DNA from: an uncultured Eubacteriales bacterium
GTDB taxonomy: Bacteria > Bacillota > Clostridia > Lachnospirales > Lachnospiraceae
Length of the DNA: 5,790 nucleotides
Assembly: GCA_902783795.1 (NCBI GenBank)
Contig: CACZSO010000077.1
Coordinates: 1-5,790, forward strand
Reading direction: 5' to 3'
Below the pieces are notes generated by a model. The model did no database searches, was not told the origin of the DNA, and saw only the letters and a program-made list of their open reading frames with translations. Positions within the stretch are counted from its first letter, which is position 1, and each line of letters begins with the position of its first letter. This document shows positions 1-5,790 of the stretch, piece after piece. The position numbers and the translations under genes are program-made.

Positions 1-8
1 AGTGCATT

Positions 9-14
9 TGTCAA
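9..14 (-). promoter_or_regulatory. Possible -35 box of a promoter leaving the window
   Basis: On the minus strand this reads TTGACA, a perfect -35 consensus. It is preceded by an AT-rich stretch (about 21-50) resembling an UP element. That stretch contains an 8-bp direct repeat, TAATTAAA, at 21-28 and 37-44, 16 bp apart. The matching -10 box would lie beyond the left edge, so the promoter cannot be confirmed. If real, it would drive a gene downstream of the ribD-like gene, which would then begin a separate transcription unit. Confidence 0.3.
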
Positions 15-148
15 GGTACCTAATTAAATTTTCTTGTAATTAAAATAATGTCCTATGATCTTACTTTACCATATTATGAAGCAGATAAATGCCCGGCATC
101 ATGACGATGGTGTTCCGGATCATATGGAAGCGGTATCTTTCCACGCTG

Positions 149-829
149 TCAACTGATCACTCCATATGTAAGCCTGATATATGAATCTTCCAGCACTTCA
201 CATCTCATCAGTTTCAGCACACCCAGTTCCGGCAGTTCTTCCTCTGATGTCAATGATCTGCCGTCCACCAGGGTAGCGGTGTCTTTTCCGCCGATCAATG
301 CTGGGGCTACTACGATGTCCACATAATCGAACAGTTTTTCCCGCAGGAACATACCGTTAATAGTCCCGCCGGACTGGACCGTAAGCCGTTCACAGCCAAA
401 GTCTCTTTTAAGACACACTAACGCATCCTTAAGCGAGGTGCGTTCCTGATAAATGATATGAAGATTGTCCGCCTTAACATGGAAGGCCGGGTGGTCACGG
501 TTTGACGTGATCAGAACGAACTGGTCTGACTTTGCACAGAAATACCGCACACCATGCTCTGTTAAGTGGCTGTTGTCCAGAAGGACAAAGGAAACCGGTG
601 TTTTCGGAGGAAAGTCCATCTGATTCACACCCATCTTTTCCTGCACCCGTCCGGTATTAAAGGACCAGAGATCCGTGGTCTGCTCTATCTCATAATACTG
701 ATGAAGGCCCTCTTTCAGGCCATCGATCTTCGGAAAATCACGGTCCACATCCAGCTCGTCTGCCGCTCCTGTGCTGATCTTCCCATCCACGGACATCAAC
801 ATGTACAATGTGGTAACAGGTCTGTCCAT
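149..829 (-). CDS. RibD C-terminal / dihydrofolate-reductase-fold family protein
   Basis: This 226-residue protein has the RibD C-terminal (DHFR-like) fold, a family of NAD(P)H-dependent reductases including the pyrimidine reductase of riboflavin synthesis. Visible signs are the N-terminal strand with MSVDGKIS (about 12-19), typical of the family's nucleotide/substrate site, the SGGTINGMFL segment (153-162), and the following strand and loop DIVVAPALIGGKDT (171-184). The length fits a stand-alone reductase domain with no deaminase domain, and no signal peptide is seen. The start is set by AGGGAGG at 836-842, six bases before ATG. It is the last gene of the operon, 24 bp after the serine hydrolase. 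No other riboflavin or folate gene is nearby, so a role in those pathways is not supported; an orphan reductase of unknown substrate is the safe reading. Family assignment is firm, function is not. Confidence 0.85.
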   Translation of the reverse strand: MDRPVTTLYMLMSVDGKISTGAADELDVDRDFPKIDGLKEGLHQYYEIEQTTDLWSFNTGRVQEKMGVNQMDFPPKTPVSFVLLDNSHLTEHGVRYFCAKSDQFVLITSNRDHPAFHVKADNLHIIYQERTSLKDALVCLKRDFGCERLTVQSGGTINGMFLREKLFDYVDIVVAPALIGGKDTATLVDGRSLTSEEELPELGVLKLMRCEVLEDSYIRLTYGVIS

Positions 830-853
830 TTTCTGCCTCCCTCTGCTTTATTA

Positions 854-2221
854 TTACAGCTTCTTGTGTGTTTCTTCCCACAGGGTCAGACCGTCTTCAT
901 CAAAAGTAATATCGCCATCCAGATCCTTGATGCCGAAGGTCTTTTCTCCCAGCGGATACAGTTTCAGTTCATAACGGTTATCTCTGTAGAACACCTTCGC
1001 GTACAGGTCTTTATCCTTCCTGATGATCTCTTCGATGCGGAAATTAGCTTCGCCGAAATCATATTGCCCGCAGAAAACATCCCAGCCTGACCTGTCAGGA
1101 TCTTTCACCATCAGCTCCTCAATGCAGTGGATGGGGTCAGGTTCTTCACCTTTTACAATGGCTTTCATGCCCTTGCAGAAACTCTGATAAGCTCTCTCAT
1201 CTTTTGGATCCCGGCAGCTTAAGAGCACAAAAACTTTATCCTCATCGATATAACGCTCATACCAGGTAGAATAGCCGGGCCAGCCGCCGCTGTGGAAAAC
1301 CACGAGCCCCTGCTCAGGATCGCCCAGGATCTCCCAGCCAAAACCGTAGCCGGGGTCTCCTTCCTCATCTTCATCTCTGCCCATCTCACCATTGTTAAGG
1401 ATCACCGGCGTGTACATCAGCTCCTGCTCTTCTTTTGTCAGCACTTTCTCTTCCCGCAGTGCCCTGTCCCAGGTCAGCAGGTCCAGCACATTCGTATGCA
1501 CAAGCCCATCGCCGGAGGCTCCATCTAATGTGACCACATAGGCTGATTCTGCCGAGTCATCCGGAAGCACATACTGGCTGCTTCCCAGTTCCAGCAGCAT
1601 GCCATAAGCCAGGTTTTCGATGGTAAGATGGTCTTTCCGGCGGTGACAGACATGGGTTGATGTCATACCTGCGGGTTCAAAAATATGCTCCTGCATAAAT
1701 GCTTCAAACGGCACACCCGCTGCCTTTTCCACGATCTGGGCCAGCAGGCAGTAGCCGGTGTTGGAATACTCCCACTCTTCACCCGGCGCAAAGGCCGGTT
1801 CCTCCCCGCATTCGCAAAGGAACCGGACGATGATATCGTTTCCGGGGATCCGGTTTTCTTTCCTGGCGGTCTCATCCACCCAGTCCATGTAATCCGGCAG
1901 TCCGCCGGTATGATTTAAAAGATGCCGGATCGTGACGCCTTTATAAGGAATCTCCGGGAAGAATTTAGTGACTTCATCCTCAAGATCCAGCAACCCTCTT
2001 CGCTTAAGCAGCATGACCGCTGCTGCCGTAAACTGTTTGCTGACCGATGCCAGATCGAAAATACTGTCCACCTGAACAGGCAAAGTATCTTCCGGATCCC
2101 GCCAGCCGGCAGCGCCCATCGATATGATCTCACCTTTTTCTGCATATAACCATGTCCCTGTAAAGCCGCCTTTTTCAGCGCCTTCCCGGGCCAGGTCTTC
2201 CATCATGTTTTTCTTATCCAT
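854..2221 (-). CDS. Serine hydrolase, class C beta-lactamase / penicillin-binding-protein-like fold
   Basis: This 455-residue protein belongs to the beta-lactamase-related serine hydrolase family (COG1680: esterases, D-aminopeptidases, carboxypeptidase-like enzymes). All three active-site motifs are visible: Ser59-Val-Ser-Lys62 in DLASVSKQF (SxxK, nucleophile and general base), Tyr152-Ser-Asn154 (YxN) in WEYSNTGYCLL, and His310-Ser-Gly312 (HxG, in place of KTG). The family block LLNHTGGLPDY (101-111) is also present. Residues from about 360 form a C-terminal extension rich in strand-like segments, resembling the accessory barrel of D-aminopeptidase/EstB-like members. No signal peptide or lipobox is seen, so a cytoplasmic location is inferred. 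AGGA at 2230-2233 lies eight bases before the ATG. It starts 20 bp after tldE, suggesting a peptide- or amide-related substrate. True beta-lactamase activity is unlikely given the HxG motif and lack of export signal. Confidence 0.9.
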   Translation of the reverse strand: MDKKNMMEDLAREGAEKGGFTGTWLYAEKGEIISMGAAGWRDPEDTLPVQVDSIFDLASVSKQFTAAAVMLLKRRGLLDLEDEVTKFFPEIPYKGVTIRHLLNHTGGLPDYMDWVDETARKENRIPGNDIIVRFLCECGEEPAFAPGEEWEYSNTGYCLLAQIVEKAAGVPFEAFMQEHIFEPAGMTSTHVCHRRKDHLTIENLAYGMLLELGSSQYVLPDDSAESAYVVTLDGASGDGLVHTNVLDLLTWDRALREEKVLTKEEQELMYTPVILNNGEMGRDEDEEGDPGYGFGWEILGDPEQGLVVFHSGGWPGYSTWYERYIDEDKVFVLLSCRDPKDERAYQSFCKGMKAIVKGEEPDPIHCIEELMVKDPDRSGWDVFCGQYDFGEANFRIEEIIRKDKDLYAKVFYRDNRYELKLYPLGEKTFGIKDLDGDITFDEDGLTLWEETHKKL

Positions 2222-2241
2222 ATATTTGATCCTATACTTTT

Positions 2242-3549
2242 TTATTTCCCTGACACGGTCACGCCGTCGAAAGCCATAAACGGCAGGCTGCCGTATCCGT
2301 CTTTCAGTACATCACTTGAGATAGCACGGATGTTTTTCAGCATATCCGCCACATTGCCGCTGATCATGGTCTCCACCAGGGCCGTCGCGATCTTTCCGTT
2401 TTCGATCAGGAAACTGTTTTTGGCAACACCTGAAAATTCGCCGCTTGGGGCCGGTTCTCCGCCGGAGAAACGCATGACCAGGACTCCCCGCCGGATGCCG
2501 CCGATGATCTCTTCCAGTGTCTTAGTTCCTGCCGGGATATGCGGGAAAGGAAGGTATCCTTTGACGCCCGCCCGGACACCGCCTGTCTTATTTGCGCCAT
2601 ACTGCGACAGCATGAAAGAAATAAGTTTCCCCTCCCGGATCACATCGAAATCCTCCGCGCGGTAGCCCTCCTCGGTAAACCGGCCACCAGCCACCACATC
2701 GGCCGCATACGGCTCAAAGGATAAGGTAAACTTCTCATCCGCAACAGACTCGCCCAGTTTATCCTTCCAGATGCTGGTGCCGTCTATGAGCGGCGTATCT
2801 GATAAAAAGTTCCAGGACATAGTCCCGAGCACCAGGTCTGCCAGCGCATTGGGTGCCAGCACCACGGTGCCGGTAAACTTCCCGCTTAAAGGCGCACTGT
2901 CCAGCTGACGTTCCACGGCGTCGAGTTCCCATTCAATTAGTCCGCAGTCGATGAAGGGTCTGTCAAGGGATAAAAGTTTTGTGTCCCCGTAGTAAAAATT
3001 CGTCCCCTTCTCTCCTTCATGAGCGGAATAAGTCAGAGACATATTGTAGCATCCGCCGGAGATACGGCTGGTAATACCCGCGCTGGTCTTCAGCACCGTG
3101 CGTGCCGCCCGATGGTCCGTATACAGTTCTTCGATCATGATCTTTGGGTGGCGTTCCGTGATATTGTCCACCAGTTCCTGCGTCCGCTCGAAAAGTCTCT
3201 CTTTATCACAGATAAGCGTCCCTTCTGTAAAACTTTCATCCCGCGGTTCAGGATCAAATTCCCAGGCAGCGTCAGGCTCTGCGCTCTTTGCGGAAGCGAT
3301 GCAGTCTTCTACTGCCTTAAGAAGGGCCTCTTTTTCAAAGCTGTTGACGGTGATGGTTCCCTTGCGCTGATCCATTAACAGAGAGAGCTGCACGCTCCGG
3401 TCGAACATGGTCCTGAGCAGGGAAAATTCACCGTTCAGCATGTTGAATTCATTCGTTTCGGTCTCATTTACGACGCACAGAACATTATCTGCGCCTGCTT
3501 CTTTTGCAGTGTCCAGCAGATACTGCGCTATTCTTTCCAGTTTTTCCAT
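2242..3549 (-). CDS. tldE: TldE/PmbA-type subunit of the TldD/TldE peptidase
   Basis: This 435-residue protein is a member of the TldD/PmbA family and fits the TldE (PmbA) subunit. It lacks the HExxxH zinc motif of its partner. It keeps the family blocks: GTSIWKDKLGESVADEKFT (257-275) in the central domain, GGEPAPSGEFSGVAKNSF (363-380) with ENGKI after it, and VETMISGNVADMLKNI (392-407) near the C terminus, ending in FDGVTVSGK. In characterised systems TldE is non-catalytic and assembles with TldD into a cytoplasmic peptidase that degrades small unfolded peptides and trims microcin B17 leader. The ATG lies one base after the tldD stop, and GGAGG (3558-3562), eight bases upstream, sits inside the end of tldD, so translation is probably coupled to give matched subunits. 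Length is normal for the family and no damage is seen. Confidence 0.93.
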   Translation of the reverse strand: MEKLERIAQYLLDTAKEAGADNVLCVVNETETNEFNMLNGEFSLLRTMFDRSVQLSLLMDQRKGTITVNSFEKEALLKAVEDCIASAKSAEPDAAWEFDPEPRDESFTEGTLICDKERLFERTQELVDNITERHPKIMIEELYTDHRAARTVLKTSAGITSRISGGCYNMSLTYSAHEGEKGTNFYYGDTKLLSLDRPFIDCGLIEWELDAVERQLDSAPLSGKFTGTVVLAPNALADLVLGTMSWNFLSDTPLIDGTSIWKDKLGESVADEKFTLSFEPYAADVVAGGRFTEEGYRAEDFDVIREGKLISFMLSQYGANKTGGVRAGVKGYLPFPHIPAGTKTLEEIIGGIRRGVLVMRFSGGEPAPSGEFSGVAKNSFLIENGKIATALVETMISGNVADMLKNIRAISSDVLKDGYGSLPFMAFDGVTVSGK

Positions 3550-3550
3550 C

Positions 3551-4933
3551 TTATCTACCTCCGATCAGAACTTTGCAGCGAAGTGCGGGGCCGCCCAACC
3601 CCACTGGCATAGGCTGTTTTTTGCCGCAGAAGCCAAAACTTTCCCACTCAACCTGGTCACCTACCATATCGACAGTCTTCAGCATATCAAACGCTACACC
3701 GGAAATGGTGGTATCTAAGATCGCCCGGCCCAGTTTGCCTTTTTTGATCTCATAGCCCATGGTTATGCCGAACATGAATTCCCCGGTGGTATCCGCCTGT
3801 CCGTTTTCCGTGGCCGTCAGATAATATCCGTCATCCACAGACGCGATCATATCTTCCAGTTTATCCTTACCGGGATGGATGGCAGTATTGCGCATCCGGA
3901 TCAGCGGCTCATCTGAGAAGAGCCAGGCCCGGGCGTTGCCGCAGGGTTCCATACCGAAACGCTGCGCAGTCTCCCGACTGTTCATATACCCGGTCAGGAT
4001 GCCGTCTTTGATCAATGTCACATCTTTGGCAGGCGTGCCTTCATCATCCACGAATACCGGCAATGGGCAGCGCTCACCGAAGGCGGTGTGTGCAAAATCA
4101 GACAATGTTACGAGCTCGCTGGCTACCTGTTTGTGCAGCATGTGTGCCGCCACGCTTCCGCCCAGGACCAGGTCTGCTTCCACCGTATGTCCGACTGCCT
4201 CATGAGACAGCATTCCGGTCAGCTCACCGCTTAAGATCACAGTCTTTAAGCCTGCATCAGCATATACGCCCTCCCGCTTCTGCATCAGCCGCTCATAAAG
4301 CTTATCGACCTCTGGGAAGTATGCAGCAGGATCCGTAAAGTTCACATCAAACGTCCCCTCTCCGCCGAAGGCGCGGAAAACATTGACCGGCATTCCGGCC
4401 TTCGTTTCCGAGGTCAGCGTCATATAGATATAAGACCGCGGCAGGACTGTATGGGCATCCACACCATCTGATACCACCAGCAGCTTCTCCATGGAATCTT
4501 CCGTAGCATTGAGCTGGCGGCTGATAAGCTTCGGGTAATGCTTCACGATATAATTATCCAGTTCACGGATAAAATCCGTATAGATCTGCTGCGCCGGATC
4601 GTTTATAGTATCGCAGATGATGCGTCCGCCAGTAATAGACCGCAGCGCCGGTTTTCCTGCAGGTGAATGAGCGTTCATAAAAGCTGCATTTTCCGAGGCA
4701 GCCCGCAGCACCCGTTCTGCTGCTTCTTCACTGCATTCCGCCATAGAAGAAAAGCCATAACGGCCGCCCCTGTAAACCCGGGCACTCACACCCGCCACAT
4801 CCGAGCGGCTATTCTCAACAATATCCCCTGACAGCAGCACCACATCGCGCTCACGGTTTCTCTGCAGCCGAAGCTCCGTATGCGCATCAGGATCAAACAG
4901 ATATTTTTTTGCAGATATCGTATCTTGCAGCAT
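3551..4933 (-). CDS. tldD: TldD zinc metallopeptidase, catalytic subunit
   Basis: This 460-residue protein is the catalytic subunit of the TldD/TldE peptidase. The zinc motif HEAVGH (HExxxH) lies at residues 244-249 within GMLSHEAVGHTVEAD. The C-terminal block GFCGKKQPMPVGLGGPALR (434-452) supplies Cys436, the likely third metal ligand. GNAR (332-335) and the closing VLIGG strand are also family features. Known members act in the cytoplasm on short or unfolded peptides. ATG at 4931-4933 is chosen because AAAAGGAG (4941-4948) lies seven bases upstream and the N terminus then starts like other TldDs. A longer frame opening with TTG at 5017 would run through two terminator hairpins and has no ribosome binding site, so it is rejected. 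It is the first gene of the operon and is preceded by a structured leader that may control it. Confidence 0.94.
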   Translation of the reverse strand: MLQDTISAKKYLFDPDAHTELRLQRNRERDVVLLSGDIVENSRSDVAGVSARVYRGGRYGFSSMAECSEEAAERVLRAASENAAFMNAHSPAGKPALRSITGGRIICDTINDPAQQIYTDFIRELDNYIVKHYPKLISRQLNATEDSMEKLLVVSDGVDAHTVLPRSYIYMTLTSETKAGMPVNVFRAFGGEGTFDVNFTDPAAYFPEVDKLYERLMQKREGVYADAGLKTVILSGELTGMLSHEAVGHTVEADLVLGGSVAAHMLHKQVASELVTLSDFAHTAFGERCPLPVFVDDEGTPAKDVTLIKDGILTGYMNSRETAQRFGMEPCGNARAWLFSDEPLIRMRNTAIHPGKDKLEDMIASVDDGYYLTATENGQADTTGEFMFGITMGYEIKKGKLGRAILDTTISGVAFDMLKTVDMVGDQVEWESFGFCGKKQPMPVGLGGPALRCKVLIGGR

Positions 4934-4949
4934 ATTATTTCTCCTTTTC

Positions 4950-4988
4950 AAATAATAAAAGAGCCGTGACTGTACGCCACAGCTCTTT
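4950..4988 (-). terminator. Terminator-like hairpin 2 just before the tldD ribosome binding site
   Basis: The transcript forms AAAGAGCUGUG (4988-4978) paired with CACGGCUCUUU (4968-4958), 11 bp with one U-G wobble. It can extend by G-U and C-G pairs into a 13-bp stem with a five-base loop. UUUUAUUAUUU (4960-4950) follows. This is a good intrinsic terminator shape, but it lies between promoter and gene and ends two bases before the ribosome binding site. It may be an attenuator or a 5' stabilising stem. Confidence 0.6.
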
Positions 4989-4990
4989 AG

Positions 4991-5028
4991 AAAGATAAAA
5001 AATAGCCATGACGTCAAATGCCACGGCC
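4991..5028 (-). terminator. Terminator-like hairpin 1 in the tldD leader
   Basis: In the transcript GCCGUGGC (5027-5020) pairs with GUCAUGGC (5012-5005), 8 bp including two G-U pairs, extendable by one more G-U pair (5028 with 5004), with a seven-base loop. It is followed by UAUUUUUUAUCUUU (5004-4991). It shares sequence with hairpin 2 downstream, both containing GUGGC in the 5' arm and GUCAYGGCU in the 3' arm, so the two look like duplicated units. Confidence 0.55.
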
Positions 5029-5054
5029 CATCAGTACATAATAATTCCGTCCCG

Positions 5055-5105
5055 ATAAAACAACCGAGGTCATTCCATGATATTCAGCTGTACCTTAACG
5101 GTTTT
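5055..5105 (-). promoter_or_regulatory. Leader hairpin overlapping the stop of the short leader ORF
   Basis: In the transcript AACCG (5103-5099) pairs with CGGUU (5066-5062) and AGGU (5095-5092) with ACCU (5070-5067). A three-base bulge separates the two helices on the 5' side, and further A-U pairs are possible outside them. The large loop carries most of the leader ORF's 3' half. The ORF stop codon (5072-5070) touches the 3' arm, so a translating or stalled ribosome would open the stem. Whether it folds in the cell is unknown. Confidence 0.35.
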
Positions 5106-5114
5106 ATTCCACAT
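5070..5114 (-). CDS. Possible 14-codon leader peptide ORF
   Basis: ATG at 5114-5112 opens a frame encoding MWNKTVKVQLNIME, then TGA. AGGAGAG (5125-5131) lies upstream; the gap from AGGAG to ATG is 12 bases, longer than ideal but usable. It begins about 26 bases after the predicted transcription start and precedes the two terminator-like hairpins, the position expected for a regulatory leader peptide. It has no run of one amino acid as in classical amino-acid operon leaders, and no Cys/Ser-rich core like a RiPP precursor. Being so short, it could be chance. Confidence 0.3.
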   Translation of the reverse strand: MWNKTVKVQLNIME

Positions 5115-5146
5115 CGGTGATAAACTCTCCTGTTTTTCTGATAATG

Positions 5147-5175
5147 TTTATAACAGAAAACGAACCAAAAGTCAA
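5147..5175 (-). promoter_or_regulatory. Sigma-A-type promoter of the tldD operon
   Basis: On the minus strand TTGACT (-35, 5175-5170) and TATAAA (-10, 5152-5147) are separated by exactly 17 bp. Each box differs from consensus at one position. Transcription would start near 5140. It is the only strong promoter I see between the upstream terminator and tldD, so it probably drives the whole tldD-tldE-hydrolase-ribD-like operon. A much weaker pair, TTGTTT and TATGTA with 17-bp spacing, occurs within the leader. Confidence 0.7.
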
Positions 5176-5229
5176 CGCTCTGTTTACTTCATGATGCTTC
5201 AAGCGAAACTTAAGAAAAATGAGTGAAAT

Positions 5230-5314
5230 GGCAGTGTTAATGTCACGAAACCTCTCTTAAGCACTGCTCACAACATTTTCTTTACTTGTTTATTCCAGAG
5301 AAATGGATGCAAAT
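5230..5314. repeat. 85-bp tandem repeat, copy 1
   Basis: First of two adjacent copies with an exact 85-bp period and no gaps; the copies match at about 65 of 85 positions by hand count. Strongest shared blocks are gcactgct (5261-5268), tattcc (5291-5296) and atgcaaat (5307-5314). It holds an imperfect stem-loop, arms at about 5231-5242 and 5256-5267 around a 13-base loop, with mismatches that copy 2 lacks. Confidence 0.75.
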
Positions 5315-5399
5315 GACAGTGCTAAAGTCTCGATACCAGTCTTTAGCACTGCTGGCTACGCTTTCTTCTCTTGCTTATTCCGGAAAAAAGAATGCAAAT
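5315..5399. repeat. 85-bp tandem repeat, copy 2, with perfect 11-bp stem
   Basis: Second copy of the 85-bp unit. CAGTGCTAAAG (5317-5327) and CTTTAGCACTG (5341-5351) form a perfect 11-bp inverted repeat around a 13-base loop. No T-tract directly follows on either strand, so it is not an obvious terminator. The divergence between copies with kept spacing suggests an old duplication or two members of a dispersed intergenic repeat family. I see no ORF in it. Confidence 0.75.
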
Positions 5400-5459
5400 T
5401 ACGGGTTCTTTCAGAAATCCTGGGTTTGTCTTATATAGAATGATCCTGTTAATCACTTT

Positions 5460-5497
5460 AAAAAGACCGTCGCATTTCTTTTTACAACGGCCTTTTT
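5460..5497 (-). terminator. Strong intrinsic terminator of the esterase-like gene
   Basis: In the minus-strand transcript AAAAAGGCCGUUG (5497-5485) pairs with CGACGGUCUUUUU (5472-5460), a 13-bp stem with two G-U pairs and a 12-base loop. The A-tract and U-tract form part of the stem, so it could work in both directions. It begins three bases after the stop codon at 5500 and separates the esterase-like gene from the tldD operon. Confidence 0.85.
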
Positions 5498-5499
5498 CC

Positions 5500-5790
5500 T
5501 TATCCCATCTTCTCCCGAATAAACCGGTCTACGATGTCCAGGGCTTCATCGCTCTGGAAGCCGCCGAACCCATGGTAGGCCCCGTCCAGGCAGATCATGC
5601 GCACATCCTTATTTAATTCCCTCATTTTCTTATACAAAGAAACCGACTGCTGATAACACACCAGTTGGTCCCGGTTTCCGTGTATAATAAGAAGCGGCGG
5701 AATCTCCTTCTCCTGAGAAAGATAGTACAGTGGCGATGCCTTCTTTGCCTGCTCCGGATTATCGTAAAGGTTCATAAAACCGATCAACCG
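5500..5790 (-). CDS. Alpha/beta-hydrolase (esterase/lipase-like), C-terminal part
   Basis: Only the last 96 codons are in the window; the frame is open through the right edge, so the true start and the catalytic serine lie outside. What is seen is the C-terminal third of an alpha/beta-hydrolase fold of the carboxylesterase/BD-FAE-like type. The strand PPLLIIHGNRDQLV carries the likely catalytic Asp (codon 5668-5670), and LDGAYHGF carries the likely catalytic His (codon 5572-5574). The segment PLYYLSQEKEIPPLLIIHG is typical of small-substrate esterases and acylpeptide-hydrolase relatives. The final helix DEALDIVDRFIREKMG closes the fold normally, so the 3' end is intact. It is separated from the tldD operon by a strong terminator and is probably not co-regulated with it. 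Substrate is unknown. Confidence 0.85.
   Translation of the reverse strand, partial: RLIGFMNLYDNPEQAKKASPLYYLSQEKEIPPLLIIHGNRDQLVCYQQSVSLYKKMRELNKDVRMICLDGAYHGFGGFQSDEALDIVDRFIREKMG

Larger units (their letters stand above)
4934..5140 (-). promoter_or_regulatory. Structured tldD 5' leader, candidate attenuator
   Basis: From the predicted start near 5140 to the tldD ATG there are about 205 nt of leader. In order it holds a ribosome-binding-site-like AGGAG, a 14-codon ORF, a hairpin overlapping that ORF's stop, and two related terminator-like hairpins, then the tldD ribosome binding site. Terminators between a promoter and its gene usually mean transcription attenuation. Sequence does not show the ligand or signal. 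It does not match the T-box consensus, and I recognise no known riboswitch in it. An alternative is a separate small RNA of about 150-190 nt ending at the terminators. Confidence 0.5.

Noticed and set aside
566..1090. Plus-strand frames overlapping the ribD-like and hydrolase genes, and others across the operon
   Set aside because: They are antisense to genes with clear family motifs, lack convincing ribosome binding sites, and have no recognisable domains.
4934..5017. N-terminal extension of TldD starting at TTG (5017)
   Set aside because: It would be translated through two terminator hairpins, has no ribosome binding site and no family similarity. The ATG at 4933 has AAAAGGAG at good spacing.
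5070..5114. RiPP precursor peptide for TldD/TldE
   Set aside because: The 14-residue product lacks a Cys/Ser/Thr-rich core, and no modification enzyme or exporter is in the window.
4934..5140. T-box riboswitch
   Set aside because: No T-box sequence (UGGNACCGCG) or specifier-loop arrangement is visible, and the downstream gene is not an aminoacyl-tRNA synthetase or amino-acid gene.
5317..5351. CIRCE (HrcA operator)
   Set aside because: The half-sites resemble TTAGCACT/AGTGCTAA but occur in the opposite order (AGTGCTAA first) with a 13-base loop, so this is not the CIRCE arrangement.
5230..5399. CRISPR array
   Set aside because: There are only two copies, 85 bp long, directly abutting without spacers and about 76% identical.
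5412..5450. Plus-strand promoter with TATAGA near 5433-5440
   Set aside because: The -35 is poor at every allowed spacing, and any transcript would run at once into the bidirectional terminator and antisense to the esterase-like gene.

Overview
The window looks like chromosomal DNA of a Gram-positive anaerobe of the Clostridia, Lachnospiraceae-like. This is inferred from strong GGAGG-type ribosome binding sites, tightly packed co-oriented genes, hairpin-plus-U-tract terminators and protein family content. No rRNA or other taxonomic marker is present, so the assignment is soft. All convincing genes are on the minus strand; plus-strand open frames are shadows of them.

From right to left, in the direction of transcription: the 3' end of an alpha/beta-hydrolase (esterase-like) gene enters from the right edge and stops at 5500, followed at once by a strong bidirectional intrinsic terminator (5460-5497). 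Then comes an intergenic region of about 325 bp holding two 85-bp tandem repeats (5230-5399), each with a stem-loop, followed by a good sigma-A-type promoter (5147-5175). The promoter starts a leader of roughly 200 nt. The leader contains a possible 14-codon leader ORF, a hairpin overlapping its stop codon, and two related terminator-like hairpins in tandem, the second ending just before the tldD ribosome binding site.

A four-gene operon follows: tldD (3551-4933), tldE/pmbA (2242-3549, one base after tldD), a cytoplasmic class-C-beta-lactamase-fold serine hydrolase (854-2221) and a RibD/DHFR-fold reductase-like protein (149-829). Gaps are 1, 20 and 24 bp and each gene has its own ribosome binding site. 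TldD and TldE are expected to form the heteromeric zinc peptidase known from microcin B17 maturation and CcdA degradation. The serine hydrolase may act on related peptides or amides, and the role of the RibD-like protein is unclear. The left end (1-148) shows no terminator. It holds a short out-of-frame reading stretch and a -35-like box pointing out of the window.

The most interesting part is the tldD leader. Its promoter, short ORF, alternative hairpins and tandem homologous terminators look like an attenuation device controlling a TldD/TldE operon. No RiPP precursor, modification enzyme, transporter, CRISPR array or mobile element is visible.
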